Assembly (NCBI GenBank): GCA_009930475.1
Contig: RZYC01000001.1
Coordinates: 178,921-242,920, forward strand
Reading direction: 5' to 3'
Source of the DNA: Spartobacteria bacterium
GTDB taxonomy: Bacteria; Verrucomicrobiota; Kiritimatiellia; RZYC01
Length of the DNA stretch: 64,000 nucleotides
Below the pieces are notes generated by a model, which did not search any database, was not told the origin of the DNA, and saw only the letters and a list, made by a program, of their open reading frames with translations. Positions 44,257-53,744 of this stretch are shown piece by piece (positions within the stretch are counted from its first letter, which is position 1; each line of letters opens with the position of its first letter). The position numbers and the translations under genes are program-made.

Positions 44257-47200
44257 GGGGGTGACTGCGCCGGGCCGTAACTGCTCTGGCGATAATTTCT
44301 CCAAGCCGTTTGCTCGGGCAGGGTTTGACAATGGTTTCAAAAAGGCCCTGATCCTGCATAGCCCTGATATTGATATCGCTGGTAAAACCTGAAGACAGAA
44401 TGACGGGAACATCCGGGTCGATTTTTGCCATCTGTTCAAAACAGTCTCTTCCGGTCATCCCGGGCATAATCATGTCCAGCACCACCGCATCAAGTTGCCG
44501 GTGATTCTGTTCGAAGACCTTCACGCCGCTTTCCCCGCTGTCCGCCAACAGAACATGATAGCCCATATCTTCCAGAATAGCCTCGTTTGTTGCCCTGATA
44601 ATTTTATCATCGTCGATTACCAGGATCGTACAATCATCGTAGGTGGCGTATTCTGACGGCATCGGCGGCGCGACGGCCACGGATGATATCAACGGGAAAT
44701 AGGTTTTAAAAACCGACCCCTCAGAGGGCACGCTGAAGGCCGTGATCATACCATGATGCTGTTTGATGATGCCATACACGGTAGACAGTCCCAGACCGGT
44801 GCCTTTCCCCATTTTCTTTGTGGAAAAGAACGGCTCAAAGAGGTGATCCATGTCTTTGCTTTCAATGCCCATGCCATCATCATGCACCTCGCATACAATA
44901 TACTTACCCGGAATCAGATCAAAGGGACTGTTTTTACAGAACGCATCTTCCAGTTCAACGAGCTGCGTGCGGATATGGATATGGCCAACACGACCGATAG
45001 CCTGGCTGGCGTTAATGCACAGATTGAGAAACAGCGTCTGCAGCAGCGATGCATCGCCATTGATCGTGTGCTGATCCGTGAGCAGTTCGGTATGCAGCCC
45101 GATATCCTTACTTATTCCATGTCGTGCGATTTCTACGGTATCGACGATGACTTGATTAAGATCCGTCGGGGTAAAATCAACGGGGCTGCTGCGGCTGAAA
45201 ACCAGCATTTTACTTGTCAGGTCGGCGGCCTCCGTAGCGGCATCGTCGATCAGACCCAAAAACTTCCTGCCCTGTTCAGAGTGGACATGTTTCTGCAAAA
45301 TGTCCACCGAGCTGAGGATACCGCCCAGCATGTTATTAAAGTCATGGGCAATGCCGCCCGCAAGTTGTCCCAGTGCTTCCATTTTACGATTTTGCTGAAG
45401 CCGTTTCTGCAACGCGTCTTCTGCCGTAATATCACGAAAAACGATTACCACGCCCAGTACAGGACTTGTTGGACGCGCCTGGATGAGCGATGCGGAATCA
45501 GCAATGCAGTATTCCGACCCGTCCCGTGAAAGCAGCAGGCAGCGTGCCGCCTCCTGCTCCGAGTGTTCCTGATGCATGACAGCCTGTCCACAGGGCGCGG
45601 GACAAGGACGGGGAGCCCGAGTGACCGGATCAACCATGTTCATCACTTTTGTAATGGACTGTCCCAGAGCCTCCCTTTTCAGCCATCCCGTCAACTGTTC
45701 CGCCACAGGATTCATGGTCGTGATACATCCGGAGGGATCAGTGACAATCACCGCATCCCCGATAGAATTCAGAGTGGTACGCAGATCATCTTCCGCGCGT
45801 TTTCGTTCAGCGATAAACCGCGCCTGCTGAACATTCTGATATGCGATGGTGGACAGCTGATTTGTAAACGCTTCAAGCGCTTCTACAACCATCTGGAATT
45901 GACTGCGACTCATACAGGGTACTTCATGAAACGCCTTGAGAAGCTCATCGGGGTCGACACCAATTTCCTCAGCAAAGGATACCACGCGTTCATCAGAGCA
46001 GGATTCATCACGTACCTGGCCGATCCGCCAGTTGGCTATCAACCTGCCTCCTACAGTAATGGGTGCCCAGGCATGCCATAAGCCACCGCTAGAACAACGT
46101 GCTGCGGAACATGTCGTTATCTGTGCATTAGAACTCGCACATCTGGCACGTCCTTGTTCGGAGCTGCGTATCAGTTTGCAGAACTGTGTGAAATTAGAAG
46201 CCCCGGTTATCGGTGTTCCGTTGCAGTCGAAAATGGCCGATGCCGCACGTACTGCTTCGGAAAAATGATCCTGCATCTTCTGTAAGTCTTTAGTATTGAA
46301 TAGATCATCAATGTGAAGTGGCGCGTCGGCAGAGAGAGGCCTGGTCAAAGCCACAATGCGTGATTCCATGGCTGTAATGGCCTGTTTTCTTTTGCTGATA
46401 TCGTTCATCGTGACGGTAATCACATCAGAGCCTGCCAGCTGACTTTTGTACAGCTGCAGCATCGTCCACAGTGTTTCACCGGTTTTTGTTTTGGCAAGCC
46501 ACTCCATTTCCAGCACGCTGTCATTTTTACAGGCTTTGAATAAGGCAGCGACATGCGCCGCATCGTAGGGAATCTCACTGGAAAGAAGCTCTCCCAAGGA
46601 CGTGGCCAGGAGTTCCGTCCGTGTATATCCGAACATTGATTCTGCGGTATCATTGACATCGATAATATGGCCCTGTAAATCACAGATGAAGAAGGACACA
46701 GGCAGTTTGTTTATGATCTCATTGTATCGGGTTTTGTTTTCTTCAAGACTGGTGCTCAACGCGCATCGATCTGTGATATCCTCAAAAATAACGATATATT
46801 CATGATTCGGCTCGCCGTCGAGATCAAGATCGATTCTGGTACAGGAATAGGTGATATTGAACGTCATTGTGTCGCGGGCAATGAACAACGTGGTATTGTT
46901 GTTTTCTTCGAAATGTTTCTCCTCCATGGCCCGCATAATGGGCGATGGCAGATATTGGCCGCTCTGCATGTCCTGAATGACAAAAACATCGGATAGATCC
47001 CGATCGACCGCCTCTTTTTTACCCCATCCAGAAAGGGTGGCGGCCAAATGATTCATTCGTTTGATGCATCCCTGATCGTCCGTAAGGATAATCCCGACGT
47101 TTATATTGTCAAAAACAGGCATCAGTTCGGTGCGCAGCCGCCGCTCCGCCTGCTGCAAGTTTACAAGGGCTGTATCAATCCGGCTTATCCGTTGCGCGAG

Positions 47201-47515
47201 TGTTTTCCATGGATTTTTCCTTAAAACGGGTTGCAGAGATGCCGTCTGTCCATCGGCAATATCTGTGGCATATTTTATCAGCTGTGCGATAGCATCTGTG
47301 CTGCTGAGCACGATAAACAAAGCCCCGCCGGCAAAGGCGGATAGGCAAATAAGAAAGAGGGAAAACACAAGGTGCCCCGCCGATATGTGACTTAGATTTT
47401 TGCCTGTCTGCGTCATATCTGCGGCATAAAAAGACGTGGTCAGTTCCACCGCAAGGGCACAAAAAAAGATCGCAGCAACTCCTGCTGCCAGCTGATATTT
47501 CGATTTGATTTTCAT
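44249..47515 (-). CDS. Hybrid sensor histidine kinase with PocR domain
   Basis: A 1,088-residue membrane kinase. Two N-terminal helices enclose a short periplasmic loop. PAS domains lie at about 125-250 and 255-375. A PocR-type sensor domain at about 395-565 has cysteines typical of the family (SNFTQFCKLIRSSEQGRARC, and WHAWAPITVGGRLIANW). A third PAS spans about 575-700. The HisKA phosphosite is H724 in GGIAHDFNNM, the ATPase has DDGMGI and GTGLGLSTVYG, and the receiver domain has D1014 in LDMIMPG. No separate response regulator gene adjoins it. PocR domains bind small hydrocarbon ligands such as propanediol in known cases. It is divergent from the NYN-SNF2 pair across 255 bp. Confidence 0.92.
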   Translation of the reverse strand: MKIKSKYQLAAGVAAIFFCALAVELTTSFYAADMTQTGKNLSHISAGHLVFSLFLICLSAFAGGALFIVLSSTDAIAQLIKYATDIADGQTASLQPVLRKNPWKTLAQRISRIDTALVNLQQAERRLRTELMPVFDNINVGIILTDDQGCIKRMNHLAATLSGWGKKEAVDRDLSDVFVIQDMQSGQYLPSPIMRAMEEKHFEENNNTTLFIARDTMTFNITYSCTRIDLDLDGEPNHEYIVIFEDITDRCALSTSLEENKTRYNEIINKLPVSFFICDLQGHIIDVNDTAESMFGYTRTELLATSLGELLSSEIPYDAAHVAALFKACKNDSVLEMEWLAKTKTGETLWTMLQLYKSQLAGSDVITVTMNDISKRKQAITAMESRIVALTRPLSADAPLHIDDLFNTKDLQKMQDHFSEAVRAASAIFDCNGTPITGASNFTQFCKLIRSSEQGRARCASSNAQITTCSAARCSSGGLWHAWAPITVGGRLIANWRIGQVRDESCSDERVVSFAEEIGVDPDELLKAFHEVPCMSRSQFQMVVEALEAFTNQLSTIAYQNVQQARFIAERKRAEDDLRTTLNSIGDAVIVTDPSGCITTMNPVAEQLTGWLKREALGQSITKVMNMVDPVTRAPRPCPAPCGQAVMHQEHSEQEAARCLLLSRDGSEYCIADSASLIQARPTSPVLGVVIVFRDITAEDALQKRLQQNRKMEALGQLAGGIAHDFNNMLGGILSSVDILQKHVHSEQGRKFLGLIDDAATEAADLTSKMLVFSRSSPVDFTPTDLNQVIVDTVEIARHGISKDIGLHTELLTDQHTINGDASLLQTLFLNLCINASQAIGRVGHIHIRTQLVELEDAFCKNSPFDLIPGKYIVCEVHDDGMGIESKDMDHLFEPFFSTKKMGKGTGLGLSTVYGIIKQHHGMITAFSVPSEGSVFKTYFPLISSVAVAPPMPSEYATYDDCTILVIDDDKIIRATNEAILEDMGYHVLLADSGESGVKVFEQNHRQLDAVVLDMIMPGMTGRDCFEQMAKIDPDVPVILSSGFTSDINIRAMQDQGLFETIVKPCPSKRLGEIIARAVTARRSHPLT

Positions 47516-47770
47516 TCCATCTCCAGCCCCTCAAAAAAGTTTTTAGAATTCACGCTAAGACTTACAGTAAATGATCGCGCTGTTAACGTCCAGCTAACAT
47601 TTTCAGAAAACGCCTGATGCTACTTTCAGCAATAGGTTGCAATCATTTCATCTATGGCCTGATACGGTGTCGGGATCATTCTTGACGATTCAGAGCTCTT
47701 TGGGCATGTTCTATCGCTGAACGGTGAATAACAGAGTGGTAAATGCGGTGAAAAGGCAGGAGCTTCCGAG

Positions 47771-49534
47771 ATGCCGAAGATTGATGAGTGTGAGATTCCA
47801 GGCGAAATAATTGATATCCTGATTCAAGAAGTTCCTGACGATGACATCCTGGATATGGCGAGGACAAAAGAAGCTGTTGCCCGGGGGTTTCAGCTAAAAA
47901 AAAGCAATGTCAGCCGTTTTCGCGAGCGGCTGCGCAGTTATTACATGCATCGGCAGGAACTTGATCTGCGTGATCGCCGCCTGTTGGCATGCGGATTCAA
48001 TACGCAGTTTCTTATTGTTCTTTCCAGTCGGGCGATCAAGCGGTTCTTTCATGAATTCATGATGCTGCATGGTGCGGCACGTTTGCTGGGTGGGATGCTG
48101 GTGGATGAGCGGGAGGATGTGCGGGCACTGGCAAAAGACTATCTGGAGAACAATGAATGGCTGGCCGCTGTGCCGGATGAACAGCGAGCCCGGGCTGTAA
48201 AGCGCATTGAAGAAGGCCTTGATCCTTTTTTGACGAAACTGGCTGTGGATCTGGGTTCCCATGTGCCACATGACGAAAAGCCGTCGGCGGTTGACCACAA
48301 AAAAATAGATGCACTGAAGCAGCAGCTGACGGCCTGTCGTGAAAAGGTGCGCAATACATCGGCGCTACAGAAAAAAATTGATAAACTGGCCGGCCGGTAT
48401 GACGAGGCGCAGCATGAACTGGCAGAAGCAAGCACTCTGCTTCAAATCCGTGCACAGCGCATCAGCGAGCTGGAAAAGGAACTGCATGAGGCCGAACAGA
48501 AAAGAGCCGCGTTGATAAAGGGGATGTGCAGTCAGATTAACGAGGAAGTCGAGCGTGAACTCCATTCATCGCTGCGTCCCTGGCTGGATAGGCCCATGGC
48601 ACTGGACCGGTCGGTGGCATTGCGGACCACGTCAGACGAGGCTCTGATGCAATGTGCAAAAGACACCCTTGATGAGCAGACGCGTCATGATCGGCATTAT
48701 GGAAATATCCGCATATTGCAGGAACGGCATGCCCGTTTCATGGAGCTGCGCAATCATTTGCAGCGGGCGCGCGAAGAAGCACTGAATCCCCTGGCCAGCC
48801 TCGGTGAAGTGCAGAAACGGATTGAGGCCCGGCTCATCGAGATGGATCAGCAGCTACAGCTGCCCGACGCCCGCACGGGCTCGGCATTTCGGGAGATCAA
48901 AGCGCAGATTGAAATGGCAGAAAGCCCTGATGCCATGGACGATCTTTTGGTGCTGATAGAAAAAGTCTCGGCGTATAAGTTGTTTCCGAAAGGCCAGATA
49001 CAGGAGCTGTACAAATATCATCACAACCGGATGGCGTTTGTTTATGCCCGCTTTTTTCCTAATGTGTTACAGGCTCCGGTTCCTGAAGACCCCTTTTTGC
49101 AGCTTAAAATAATACAGGAAAAAAACGAACCCGCCGGACTGTTTATCGATGGGCACAACCTGCTGTTCACCATGCCTGAACTATGTTCGCAATATACCGG
49201 CGACTGTTTTGCCGCCCGGCTGCGCGCAGAATTGATTCAGATGATCCGCTCCATTGTTTATCCCTGTCCGAAACTGGAAACGCGGCTGTATTTCGACGGA
49301 TGTGTTTCCAGCCGGGACGTCCTCAGCGAAAATATGTGTGTGATTTATTCCGGCGGCACGCAGAAAAAAGATCGGGCCGACAAAACCATTTTACGTGATC
49401 TCGAAGAATGCTGCAGAACGTGTTCGGCACGACCCCGCTTTTTAGTTACCAACGACCGGGAGCTTCGTCAGAAAGCGATCGCTTTATGTGCGCGCCCGAT
49501 TCATGTTCAACAGTTTGCCATGCTGATAAAATAG
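47771..49534 (+). CDS. Coiled-coil protein with C-terminal NYN (PIN-like) RNase domain
   Basis: A 587-residue protein. Residues 1-170 are helical and of no family I recognise. Residues 175-300 form a strong coiled coil (DALKQQLTACREKVRNTSAL and ISELEKELHEAEQKRAALIK), with more helices to about 440. The C-terminal 130 residues are an NYN domain of the YacP/PIN-like type: LFIDGHNLLF (D460), RLYFDGC (D509), KKDRADKTI (D534, D537) and LVTNDRE (D562). These acidic residues would bind metal for RNA or DNA cleavage. The SNF2 gene starts 10 bp later with AGGAGG between them, so the two are co-translated. The architecture is unfamiliar to me. Confidence 0.82.
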   Translation: MPKIDECEIPGEIIDILIQEVPDDDILDMARTKEAVARGFQLKKSNVSRFRERLRSYYMHRQELDLRDRRLLACGFNTQFLIVLSSRAIKRFFHEFMMLHGAARLLGGMLVDEREDVRALAKDYLENNEWLAAVPDEQRARAVKRIEEGLDPFLTKLAVDLGSHVPHDEKPSAVDHKKIDALKQQLTACREKVRNTSALQKKIDKLAGRYDEAQHELAEASTLLQIRAQRISELEKELHEAEQKRAALIKGMCSQINEEVERELHSSLRPWLDRPMALDRSVALRTTSDEALMQCAKDTLDEQTRHDRHYGNIRILQERHARFMELRNHLQRAREEALNPLASLGEVQKRIEARLIEMDQQLQLPDARTGSAFREIKAQIEMAESPDAMDDLLVLIEKVSAYKLFPKGQIQELYKYHHNRMAFVYARFFPNVLQAPVPEDPFLQLKIIQEKNEPAGLFIDGHNLLFTMPELCSQYTGDCFAARLRAELIQMIRSIVYPCPKLETRLYFDGCVSSRDVLSENMCVIYSGGTQKKDRADKTILRDLEECCRTCSARPRFLVTNDRELRQKAIALCARPIHVQQFAMLIK

Positions 49535-49544
49535 GAGGCGACCG

Positions 49545-52391
49545 ATGAAGGGAAAAGAAAAATCCAGTCCCCGGAAGAAGGAATCCAGAAAGAATAAAGC
49601 GAAAATATCGGCTAAAAAGGTGCTGCCTTCAGCCAAAAACATGTTTCCCACGGACGACGAGAGCATCGCACTTCGTCGTAAAGGCGCAGCAAAAGAGATG
49701 GCGGGCGTGGTGCGTGTGGATCTCCGGCGCGATGCCTTTGGGAGCTACGATGTCGCATCCATGCAGTGGCAGGATTCCTATCGCGTCGAAATCCGCAGCC
49801 TGAAAGAGCGCATCAATACCTGTTCGTGTAAAGATCATATGATGAACCGACTGGGCACCTGCAAGCACATCGAACGCGTGCTGCAGCACCTGGAAGAGAA
49901 GAAATCCATACGCCACCGTCTCGCGATGTATGCCGAGAAAGGCCCGCCATACTACGATATCTACTTCGACGCCCGAACCTATCCGCCGGTATTGAAACTG
50001 ATGCGTCCCGGGGTGATCAACGACGAAATTGAACAGTCGGTGGGCATTTTTTTCAGTTCCAACGGAACCGTTCTGGGCACCCCGCTGGATGCGTTGACGG
50101 CCATTGATTTTGCCATGCAGGGGCTGTCCTCCGAAGCAAAACGGCAACTGCGCCGATCGGCTCATCTCCGTCAGTGGGAAGAAACCCTGCGGATGGAGAG
50201 CGACTTGACGGCACTTCGGGAAACCTACGAATGCGATGCCGCCGACGGGATCCGTGCGAGGCTGCCGCTGAAGCATGCATTATATCCCTATCAGGTCGAC
50301 GGCATGATGCATCTGGCCTTCCGGGGCCGTGCTATTCTCGCCGACGAGATGGGGCTGGGCAAAACCGTGCAGGCGATCGCCGCGGCCGAAGTGCTGCGAC
50401 AGCTGGGGCGCGTTCAGCGTGTACTGGTGGTCTGTCCTGCGTCCCTCAAAGCGGAATGGGAAGATCAATATCACTTTTTCACCGGCGGAAGTGCCCGTCC
50501 CGTATTTGGAAGCAAACCGGTGCGACTGCATGTCTATGGTGAACGGGATCCCTTTCTGATTACCAATTACGAACAGGTGCGCGCCGATGTGGATCATATC
50601 AACCGCCTGTACGCCCCTGATCTTGTCATTCTGGATGAGGCACAGCGCATCAAAAACTGGCCCACCAAAACGGCGAAAACAATGAAACTGCTTCAAAGTC
50701 CCTTTGCTTTTGTTCTGACGGGAACCCCGCTGGAAAACAGAATCGAAGAACTCTATTCGCTGGTCGAATTTACCAATCCGCATGTATTCGGTTCGCTCTT
50801 CCGGTTTCAGCGCGAATTTATGAAAGTCGACGCCGACGGCTGTATTCAGGCCAGGAATCTGGACGAGTTGCATCGTCGCGTGTCCTCGGTGTTACTGCGC
50901 CGGAGAAAAGCGGATGTGGAGGACAATCTGCCCGAACGTTCCGACAAAAACTATTTTGTGGAGATGACCCGGGAGCAGCGCACCCGCTATGCGGAATATG
51001 ATTATCAGGCCGGCATATTGGCATCCATCATGCGGAAACGTCCGCTGAAAAAAGAAGAAATGGAGCGGCTTCAGCGCTATCTCGCCTGTATGCGCATGAT
51101 ATGCGATACCCCGTATATCTTAGACAAAACATGCAAGGACTGTCCCAAGCTGGACGAACTGGAGCCCATTCTCGAAGAAATCATGGACGATCCGCAGGTG
51201 AAAATCATCATTTTTTCCGAGTGGACGGGGATGCTGGAATTGATCCGCCATATGTTGGATCAGAAAAAAATCGCCTATGCTCTGCATACGGGATCGGTTC
51301 CCCAGCAGCATCGCCGCGAACAGCTGACCCGCTTCAAAACGGATCCGGCATGTCGCATCTTTCTGTCCACCGAAGCCGGCGGAACCGGATTGAATCTGCA
51401 GGCGGCCAGTGTGGTCATTAATATGGATTTACCTTGGAATCCCGCCAAGCTGGAGCAGCGGATTGCCCGCGCCTGGCGAAAAAACCAGCAGCGCAAAGTC
51501 CGCGTGATCAATTTGATTGCCGATAAATCCATTGAATCGGAAATGGTCGGCAAACTGGCCTATAAAAAGGCACTGGCCGATGCGGTGCTCGATGGCGACG
51601 ACATCCAGGATGTGGAAACAGGTCGGGATGGACGTAAAATGTTTACCGAAAGACTGAGTGCCATTCTAAACATTGATCCCGCACCGGAAATCGACGAGCT
51701 ACCCGCTGTCGCAGAACCCGGCCAATCGCAAATCCCGGAAAAGAGCACGAAAACGGAATCAGCCGAACCGTTGCCCGTCGCTCCCGCCAAAGAATATTTC
51801 ACAGCCCGATATCCCGAACGCATCCTTTCCATCCAGCAGGACGACGCATCGCAGGCCATGCTGGTCATTACAAAGAACAGCGAAGATGCCCTGCATGTGA
51901 AACAGTCGCTGCCTGAGACCAAAGCACCCGTTGAAGTGCTGGACAGCGATACCGCCGATCTGCTGGCCCGTCTGGAACGGCAGGGACTGATTCAATTCGC
52001 GCCGGAACTGCGTTCGCTGTTTAAAAATCCCGCCTATAAGCCGGAAACAGAGTCCGTACGTCGCGATTTCAAAAAAGAAGCCCGCGAAGTCTGGTCCGCC
52101 GCACAGCGCGAAACAAAAGCCGCGCAGGCCCTGCTTTCCGCCGATTTGCTGGACATGGCGCATCCGCATCTCGTCCAATCCGTGCGTCAGGCCCTGTGTG
52201 CGCTGACCGTGCTCGAACAGGGCGTCCTTCCCGCCGGCTTCGATCCGCCGGCCGCCTCTTCCGATGCCTTCGGTGCCCATGCCGGTATCGCCAAAGGACT
52301 GCAAACCTGGCTGGCCGCAGCCCCCGGCGAGAGCGATGTCCCCGCCGGTTCTGTCCTGATCCGGGAATTTGAACGCCGCTGCCTGAAATAA
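49545..52391 (+). CDS. SWIM-domain SNF2-family ATPase
   Basis: A 948-residue DNA translocase of the SWI2/SNF2 group. The basic N-terminus (PRKKESRKNKAKISAKK) is followed by a SWIM zinc motif (C93-x-C95-x10-C106-x-H108). ATPase motifs are ADEMGLGKTVQ near residue 265, ILDEAQRIKN near 361, LTGTPLENR, IIFSEWTG, STEAGGTGLNLQ and a motif VI reading QRIARAWRKNQ where HepA-type proteins mostly have QRIGRAHRIGQ. The last 250 residues are a separate helical region with no recognised domain. It is paired with the NYN gene upstream and followed by a palindrome array and a terminator, which closes the unit. A role in DNA repair, transcription recycling or defence is possible. Confidence 0.92.
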   Translation: MKGKEKSSPRKKESRKNKAKISAKKVLPSAKNMFPTDDESIALRRKGAAKEMAGVVRVDLRRDAFGSYDVASMQWQDSYRVEIRSLKERINTCSCKDHMMNRLGTCKHIERVLQHLEEKKSIRHRLAMYAEKGPPYYDIYFDARTYPPVLKLMRPGVINDEIEQSVGIFFSSNGTVLGTPLDALTAIDFAMQGLSSEAKRQLRRSAHLRQWEETLRMESDLTALRETYECDAADGIRARLPLKHALYPYQVDGMMHLAFRGRAILADEMGLGKTVQAIAAAEVLRQLGRVQRVLVVCPASLKAEWEDQYHFFTGGSARPVFGSKPVRLHVYGERDPFLITNYEQVRADVDHINRLYAPDLVILDEAQRIKNWPTKTAKTMKLLQSPFAFVLTGTPLENRIEELYSLVEFTNPHVFGSLFRFQREFMKVDADGCIQARNLDELHRRVSSVLLRRRKADVEDNLPERSDKNYFVEMTREQRTRYAEYDYQAGILASIMRKRPLKKEEMERLQRYLACMRMICDTPYILDKTCKDCPKLDELEPILEEIMDDPQVKIIIFSEWTGMLELIRHMLDQKKIAYALHTGSVPQQHRREQLTRFKTDPACRIFLSTEAGGTGLNLQAASVVINMDLPWNPAKLEQRIARAWRKNQQRKVRVINLIADKSIESEMVGKLAYKKALADAVLDGDDIQDVETGRDGRKMFTERLSAILNIDPAPEIDELPAVAEPGQSQIPEKSTKTESAEPLPVAPAKEYFTARYPERILSIQQDDASQAMLVITKNSEDALHVKQSLPETKAPVEVLDSDTADLLARLERQGLIQFAPELRSLFKNPAYKPETESVRRDFKKEAREVWSAAQRETKAAQALLSADLLDMAHPHLVQSVRQALCALTVLEQGVLPAGFDPPAASSDAFGAHAGIAKGLQTWLAAAPGESDVPAGSVLIREFERRCLK

Positions 52392-52407
52392 TCACCCTGT
52401 GAAAAAG

Positions 52408-52495
52408 TTCCAATGATTGGAACTTTTCAATTTGTTGGCTTGTAGAAAGTTCCAATGATTGGAACTTTTTTTGGCGAACGTTCCAATCCTTGGAA
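52408..52495. repeat. Triple 15-bp palindrome array with 42- and 31-bp steps
   Basis: TTCCAATGATTGGAA at 52408 and 52450 and TTCCAATCCTTGGAA at 52481. The steps are 42 then 31 bp. Each copy has a G before and C plus a T-run after. The array starts 16 bp after the SNF2 stop. Confidence 0.95.
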
Positions 52496-52525
52496 CTTTT
52501 CGCTGCGCCAGAAAACATCTTGTTT

Positions 52526-52565
52526 CTGCCCTTCCAAAGATGATATGAAGGGCAGATATTTTTTA
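52526..52565 (+). terminator. Intrinsic terminator before the DUF3127 gene
   Basis: A perfect 9-bp stem (CTGCCCTTC at 52526-52534 with GAAGGGCAG at 52547-52555) with a 12-base loop, followed by ATATTTTTT. It lies 30 bp before the next start codon, so it could end the SNF2 transcript or attenuate the next gene. Confidence 0.75.
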
Positions 52566-52595
52566 TGAACGCACAATTGCCTTTGGAGGTATGAA

Positions 52596-52979
52596 ATGGC
52601 CGGATATGAATTAGAAGGAACGCTGAAAGTTATTTATGACAAACAGTCATTTCCCAGTGGTTTTGAAAAACGCGAATTTGTGGTGACGACAAAGGATGAT
52701 CGTTATCCTCAGGATGTGAAATTTGAATTGGTTCAAGATCGTATTTCGGCATTGGACGGAATGAATGAAGGCGACGAGGTCATTGTTACCTTTGATCTGC
52801 GCGGTAATGAATATAACGGCAAATACTATGTGAATTTGCGTGCATGGAAGATGACGCGTCCGCAGGGACAGGAACCGACGGCCGCTGCGACATCGGCACG
52901 CGATCCGCTGCCCACCGATTTCCCGCCGGAAGTCATGGGCGATGATGTGGACGACGGAATGGGTGGTCTGCCCTTCTAA
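52596..52979 (+). CDS. DUF3127 protein (OB-fold, SSB-like)
   Basis: A 127-residue protein starting MAGYELEGTLKVIYDKQSFP, with KREFVVTTKDDRYPQDVKFEL and NGKYYVNLRAWKM. This matches DUF3127, a small beta-barrel family with OB-fold-like layout. A low-complexity linker and an acidic end (DDVDDGMGGLPF) follow, closely resembling the acidic, phenylalanine-ended tail of single-strand DNA-binding proteins, which recruits partners. GGAGGT lies 6 bp before the ATG. The PAS gene starts at the base after its stop. Single-strand DNA binding is a reasonable inference, not shown. Confidence 0.88.
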   Translation: MAGYELEGTLKVIYDKQSFPSGFEKREFVVTTKDDRYPQDVKFELVQDRISALDGMNEGDEVIVTFDLRGNEYNGKYYVNLRAWKMTRPQGQEPTAAATSARDPLPTDFPPEVMGDDVDDGMGGLPF

Positions 52980-53738
52980 GTGTCGTTTAAGCACATGATG
53001 AAAACAAAAAATGAGACGGGGCCGGGGGGACTGGATGCTGTTCCGCAGCATGGCCGTTATGCCTATGCTGAAAAGGTGGTTTTACTGCTGTGTGGCGGAT
53101 TTTCCGGGCTGATTCTACTGGCGCAGGTGGCGGGTATGGCGATGGTTCCGGTGCTGCCGGCTGTGGCCGCGGGCCTGCTGATCGGCGGTTTCTTTTATGT
53201 GCTGAACAGGATGAGACGCCTGAGACGGCATGTAGAATTCATGGAAATGCAGCAGCAGGATTTGATCGATTCTGCCCGCCAGGAGGCCCAGCTGCGCTTC
53301 GAACAGTCGGTGTATGAAGTGCTGGTGGAAAATGCGCATGACCTGATGTTCGTTCTGGATGAGTCCTTGAAGGTGACGTATATCAACCGTTTTTCTAAGG
53401 ATGTTTTTTTGTGTCCGGCGAATCACCTGCTGGGTAAACATCTCTACGAATTATTCGATGAGCAGTCGATGTCCATCACCGAGGCCGTACACAATGAAGT
53501 GAAGCAGGGCGTCATGATGAATGCGACGCTGCGGGCGTTGACCTCAGGGGAAAAGCACTGGTTTAACGTGCAGCTGGTCTTTGTCGATCAGAGTGTGGAT
53601 CCCCGTTTTGCGCTGGTCGGTGTCTGCTGCGACATCACGGAACTTGTTGTACAGCAGGTGGAACGAGATGAGGCACGCAAAAATGAGCTGATTGATTCCG
53701 TCGCCTCAAGAGCTGATGCGAACGAAAAAGAAGTGTAA
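52980..53738 (+). CDS. Membrane PAS-domain protein
   Basis: A 252-residue product from a GTG directly after the DUF3127 stop; an ATG at 52995 is equally possible. Two helices (VVLLLCGGFSGLILLAQVAGM and LPAVAAGLLIGGFFYVLNRM) lead into a short coiled coil, then a PAS domain at about 110-235 (LVENAHDLMFVLDESLKVTYIN and ALVGVCCDITELV). No kinase, cyclase or other output domain follows; the last 20 residues are charged helix. It must therefore signal by contact with another protein. It sits in a tight string with DUF3127, the esterase and clpB. Confidence 0.82.
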   Translation: MSFKHMMKTKNETGPGGLDAVPQHGRYAYAEKVVLLLCGGFSGLILLAQVAGMAMVPVLPAVAAGLLIGGFFYVLNRMRRLRRHVEFMEMQQQDLIDSARQEAQLRFEQSVYEVLVENAHDLMFVLDESLKVTYINRFSKDVFLCPANHLLGKHLYELFDEQSMSITEAVHNEVKQGVMMNATLRALTSGEKHWFNVQLVFVDQSVDPRFALVGVCCDITELVVQQVERDEARKNELIDSVASRADANEKEV

Positions 53739-53744
53739 AAAATT

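Noticed and set aside
4911..52495. CRISPR array from the regularly spaced palindromes
   Set aside because: Repeats are 15 bp with 16-bp spacers, at most three per site, scattered over five loci, and no cas gene is present.
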